The notes under the pieces are model-generated. The model ran no database searches, was not told where the DNA came from, and saw only the letters and a program-made list of their open reading frames with translations. Position numbers and translations under genes: made by a program. Of a stretch of DNA of 7,160 bases, positions 5,212-7,160 are shown piece after piece. This stretch comes from Anaerolineae bacterium (GTDB taxonomy: Bacteria > Chloroflexota > Anaerolineae > Aggregatilineales > Phototrophicaceae), in NCBI GenBank assembly GCA_019912905.1, contig JAIOHO010000657.1:1-7160 (forward strand), read 5' to 3'. Position 1 is the first letter of the stretch. Every line of letters starts with the position of its first letter.

Positions 5212-5696
5212 AATGTGAGAATATCCTGAACCACCGTCTCGGGGTGGCGATTCACCGTGTCAATCTGATGTGGAATGGCGGCATAGGCTTCGACCCGCCG
5301 ATCATAGAGCGCGTCCCAATCGCCTGAAAACAACGGCCTGCCGGTCTGACCTTCCAGCCGGGCACGAATGGCGTCCTTGCTTGCTGTCAGGCATACCACC
5401 AGGCTCGATGCCAGCATGACCCGCCGATTTTCCGGGTCCACCAGCATCCCGCCGCCGGTGGCGATCACATAGCCGCTGTGACTGGCATAGAACCGGCAGA
5501 CACGCCGTTCATAGTGACGGAACACCGCCTCGCCATCCTGCGCAAAAATTTCGGGAATCGACTTGCCCGCCTGTTCCACGATCACGTCATCCGTATCCAC
5601 AAAGGGGCGACCCAGGCAGTCGGCGACTTTTCTACCGACCGTGGTCTTGCCGGTGCCCATGAAACCCGTAATGACGATATTCCGGTCAGACTTCAT
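5190..5696 (-). CDS. aroK: Shikimate kinase
   Basis: AroK phosphorylates shikimate to shikimate 3-phosphate with ATP, in the cytosol. The protein is 168 aa when started at the ATG at 5696, the normal size for the family. It shows a Walker A loop GFMGTGKT (11-18), the shikimate-binding DTD (34-36), R60 in VFRHYE, the GGG motif (81-83, ATGGGM), the lid arginine R120 (TGRPLF), and the adenine-side YDRRVEAY (131-138). The reading frame is open 22 codons further upstream to an ATG at 5762. That extension lies entirely inside aroC, has no family similarity, and would precede the first beta strand NIVITGF, so it is rejected. The chosen start overlaps the aroC stop by 11 bp, and the gene overlaps aroB by 22 bp. 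Both overlaps point to coupled translation. Confidence 0.96.
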   Translation of the reverse strand: MKSDRNIVITGFMGTGKTTVGRKVADCLGRPFVDTDDVIVEQAGKSIPEIFAQDGEAVFRHYERRVCRFYASHSGYVIATGGGMLVDPENRRVMLASSLVVCLTASKDAIRARLEGQTGRPLFSGDWDALYDRRVEAYAAIPHQIDTVNRHPETVVQDILTLWQNESQ

Positions 5697-6867
5697 AACC
5701 AAAACGCCACTCAACATTATCCATCGGCAGGTCTTCCAGTCGGGCGCGGCGCAATTGGTCAAAACGGGGCTTCATCTCCTCGATACTGTCGCCACCTAAC
5801 TTTTCCAGCAGCGAATCCGCCAGGACCAGGGCCATCATCGCCTCGCCGATAGGGACCGCCCGCGGCAGCGCACAGAAGTCGCTGCGCTCATAGGTCGTGG
5901 CCTCCGGCTCACCGGTCGCCAGATTTACCGAATTCAGCGCCTTCAGCACGGTCGAGATCGGCTTCATCGCCACCCGCGCGATAATCGGCTCCCCGGTCGA
6001 AATACCGCCTTCGATGCCTCCGGCGCGGTTGGTCCTGCGGCTGAGTGTGCCGTCCTCGCCAGAGAGAATGATCTCGTCATGTACCTCACTGCCGCGCTTA
6101 CCCGCATTCTCAAACGCGGGGCCAATTTCCGCGCCTTTCATGGCCTGGATGCTGACCATCGCGGCGATGATGCGCGCATCCAACCGCCGGTCATGCTGCA
6201 CATACGATCCCAGACCCGGCGGCACATGTAACGCCACGATTTCCATAATCCCGCCCAGCGTATCCTTGTCGATGATGGCCTGGCGAATCTCCTGATGCAT
6301 CCGTTCGGCGGTCGCTTCGTCTGGGCAGCGCACATCACTGTCTTCGCCACGCGCGAAGCGATCTTCAAATGACAGGTCCTCTGGCAGCGCAGCCTGTACC
6401 CCGCCGATCTGAGTCACATAGCCCCCAAGGACGATACCGAACTCCGCAAGAAACTGGCGGCAGATCGCCCCCGCCGCCACGCGCATGGTCGTTTCGCGCG
6501 CGCTGGCCCGCTCCAATGACAGCCGCAGTTCACGGTAGCCATATTTGATCGCGCCGGTCAGGTCGGCGTGGCCGGGGCGGGGCGTGGTGATTGGCTTGAT
6601 CTCTTTCTCCTGCCAGTTGCGCCAGTCGCGATTCACGACCGTCAGCGCGATCGGCGAACCGGTCGTCTTGCCGTTCATCACCCCGGCAGTAAGCTGCACG
6701 GTGTCATGTTCGATGCTCATACGCCCACCCGCGCCGTAACCCTGCTGGCGGCGTGCTAATTCCCGGTTGATGTCGTCCGGCACCAGTGGCAGACCGGCAG
6801 GCATCCCTTCCAGAATGGCGGTCAGCTGCGGCCCGTGACTTTCCCCGGCGGTCAGAAAACGAATCAT
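5686..6867 (-). CDS. aroC: Chorismate synthase
   Basis: AroC makes chorismate from 5-enolpyruvylshikimate 3-phosphate by trans-elimination of phosphate, the final shikimate step, and needs reduced FMN. The 393-aa length fits the bacterial monofunctional type. Motifs are TAGESHGPQL (6-15, with the active-site histidine H11), RRQQGYGAGGRM (39-50), TTGSPIAL (68-75), PRPGHADLTGAIKYG (96-110), ERASARETTMRVAAGAI (119-135) and, toward the C-terminus, GGIEGGISTGEPI and the RSDFCALPRAVPIGEAM segment. All are family signatures. The GYGAG segment has Ala46 where many homologues of this type (for example in Bacillus, Streptococcus pneumoniae and Mycobacterium) have Arg; the codon is an unambiguous GCG. 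The ATG at 6867 is supported by a good ribosome-binding site and by the conserved start of the protein. It lies 12 nt after the hydrolase gene and overlaps aroK by 11 bp. Confidence 0.97.
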   Translation of the reverse strand: MIRFLTAGESHGPQLTAILEGMPAGLPLVPDDINRELARRQQGYGAGGRMSIEHDTVQLTAGVMNGKTTGSPIALTVVNRDWRNWQEKEIKPITTPRPGHADLTGAIKYGYRELRLSLERASARETTMRVAAGAICRQFLAEFGIVLGGYVTQIGGVQAALPEDLSFEDRFARGEDSDVRCPDEATAERMHQEIRQAIIDKDTLGGIMEIVALHVPPGLGSYVQHDRRLDARIIAAMVSIQAMKGAEIGPAFENAGKRGSEVHDEIILSGEDGTLSRRTNRAGGIEGGISTGEPIIARVAMKPISTVLKALNSVNLATGEPEATTYERSDFCALPRAVPIGEAMMALVLADSLLEKLGGDSIEEMKPRFDQLRRARLEDLPMDNVEWRFGYEV

Positions 6868-6874
6868 ACAGGCT

Positions 6875-6880
6875 TCCTTT
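6875..6880 (-). promoter_or_regulatory. Ribosome-binding site of aroC
   Basis: On the minus strand, AAAGGA (6875-6880) lies 7 nt before the ATG at 6867 and touches the stop codon of the upstream hydrolase gene. It is the clearest Shine-Dalgarno sequence in the aro cluster. This suggests that aroC starts translation independently while aroK, aroB and the zinc-ribbon gene depend more on coupling. Confidence 0.65.
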
Positions 6881-7160
6881 TATTGAAGATACTGCCGGAA
6901 CCAGCCCAGAGTCCGCTCCCAGGCGGCTTTTGAAGCTGCTTCCTGATAAATGTGCGGGCGGGTGTCGTTAAAAAAGGCGTGCGGCGCATCTGGAAAGACA
7001 TAAAAATCGCAGGTCTTGCCGTGCTGTTTCAGCATTTGCTCCGCGGCCTGAACCACATCCGGCGGAATACCGCCATCTGCCTCACCGAAGTTGCCCATCA
7101 AGGGCACCGACACCTGGCTGGCAATCTCGTCGGTCGCCAGGTCGCGCACGCTGCCATAGA
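6880..7160 (-). CDS. Dienelactone hydrolase family protein, C-terminal part
   Basis: The reading frame is open to the right edge of the window, so only about the last 93 residues are visible; the GTG at 7149 is internal and not the start. The sequence PLMGNFGEADGGIPPDVVQA is the acid-bearing strand and loop of alpha/beta hydrolases of the dienelactone hydrolase type; the Asp of EADGG is the expected catalytic acid. DAPHAFFNDTRP then carries the catalytic histidine, as in carboxymethylenebutenolidases. The nucleophile (usually Cys or Ser in a GxCxGG or GxSxGG motif) lies outside the window. Many members of this family act on esters or lactones of unknown identity, so the substrate cannot be given. 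The gene ends 12 nt upstream of aroC on the same strand, with no terminator between them. It is therefore probably in the same transcript, though a link to chorismate metabolism is unproven. Confidence 0.88.
   Translation of the reverse strand, partial: YGSVRDLATDEIASQVSVPLMGNFGEADGGIPPDVVQAAEQMLKQHGKTCDFYVFPDAPHAFFNDTRPHIYQEAASKAAWERTLGWFRQYLQ

Noticed and set aside
5697..5762. 22-codon N-terminal extension of shikimate kinase
   Set aside because: The extension is wholly inside aroC in another frame and has no family similarity; the start at 5696 gives the normal length and N-terminal strand.
7147..7149. GTG at 7149 as the start of the hydrolase gene
   Set aside because: The frame continues upstream to the window edge (Tyr-Gly-Ser before it), and the family needs about 140 more residues carrying the nucleophile.
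1..7160. Mobile element, CRISPR array, tRNA or phage genes
   Set aside because: No transposase, long terminal repeats, regularly spaced repeats or cloverleaf sequences were seen. All longer frames are accounted for by housekeeping genes.

Overview
This is a compact bacterial chromosomal segment made of primary-metabolism genes. It is moderately GC-rich and densely packed, with no mobile element, CRISPR array, tRNA or rRNA visible. The organism is probably a free-living bacterium that makes its own amino acids. The gene set fits Chloroflexota or another deep-branching, Gram-positive-like lineage: a PSP1/RicT-type protein, a GSI-alpha-like glutamine synthetase, a type II dehydroquinase, and the order aroC-aroK-aroB-aroQ, which is also known from actinobacteria such as Mycobacterium. 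That placement is an inference from gene content only and is not firm.

Layout. Bases 1-191 hold the start of a PSP1-domain gene on the minus strand, cut by the window edge. Bases 192-386 are a divergent promoter region with a good candidate promoter for each side, a 7-bp-arm inverted repeat sitting on the rightward -10/start region, and a 12-bp tandem repeat. Bases 387-1796 encode a monofunctional aspartate kinase on the plus strand. It runs into, and overlaps by 14 bp, a convergent minus-strand type I glutamine synthetase gene (1783-3120). Bases 3121-3224 hold the glutamine synthetase promoter region and a possible weak terminator for the upstream operon.

From 7160 down to 3225, all genes are on the minus strand in one tight cluster: a dienelactone-hydrolase-family gene (5' end beyond the window), aroC, aroK, aroB, a small double-zinc-ribbon protein gene, and aroQ. 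Junctions are a 12-nt gap, an 11-bp overlap, a 22-bp overlap, a 1-nt gap and a 3-nt gap, so co-transcription and translational coupling are likely.

Together the aro genes supply four of the seven shikimate-pathway steps: dehydroquinate synthase, dehydroquinase, shikimate kinase and chorismate synthase. DAHP synthase, shikimate dehydrogenase (aroE) and EPSP synthase (aroA) are not in this window. Aspartate kinase opens the Lys/Thr/Met pathway and glutamine synthetase supplies the nitrogen donor, so the whole window concerns amino-acid biosynthesis. I did not find a clear previously undescribed system. The points most worth a second look are the zinc-ribbon protein inside the aro operon, unusual substitutions in glutamine synthetase active-site loops, a substituted Arg-loop position in chorismate synthase, and the symmetric elements in the two promoter regions.
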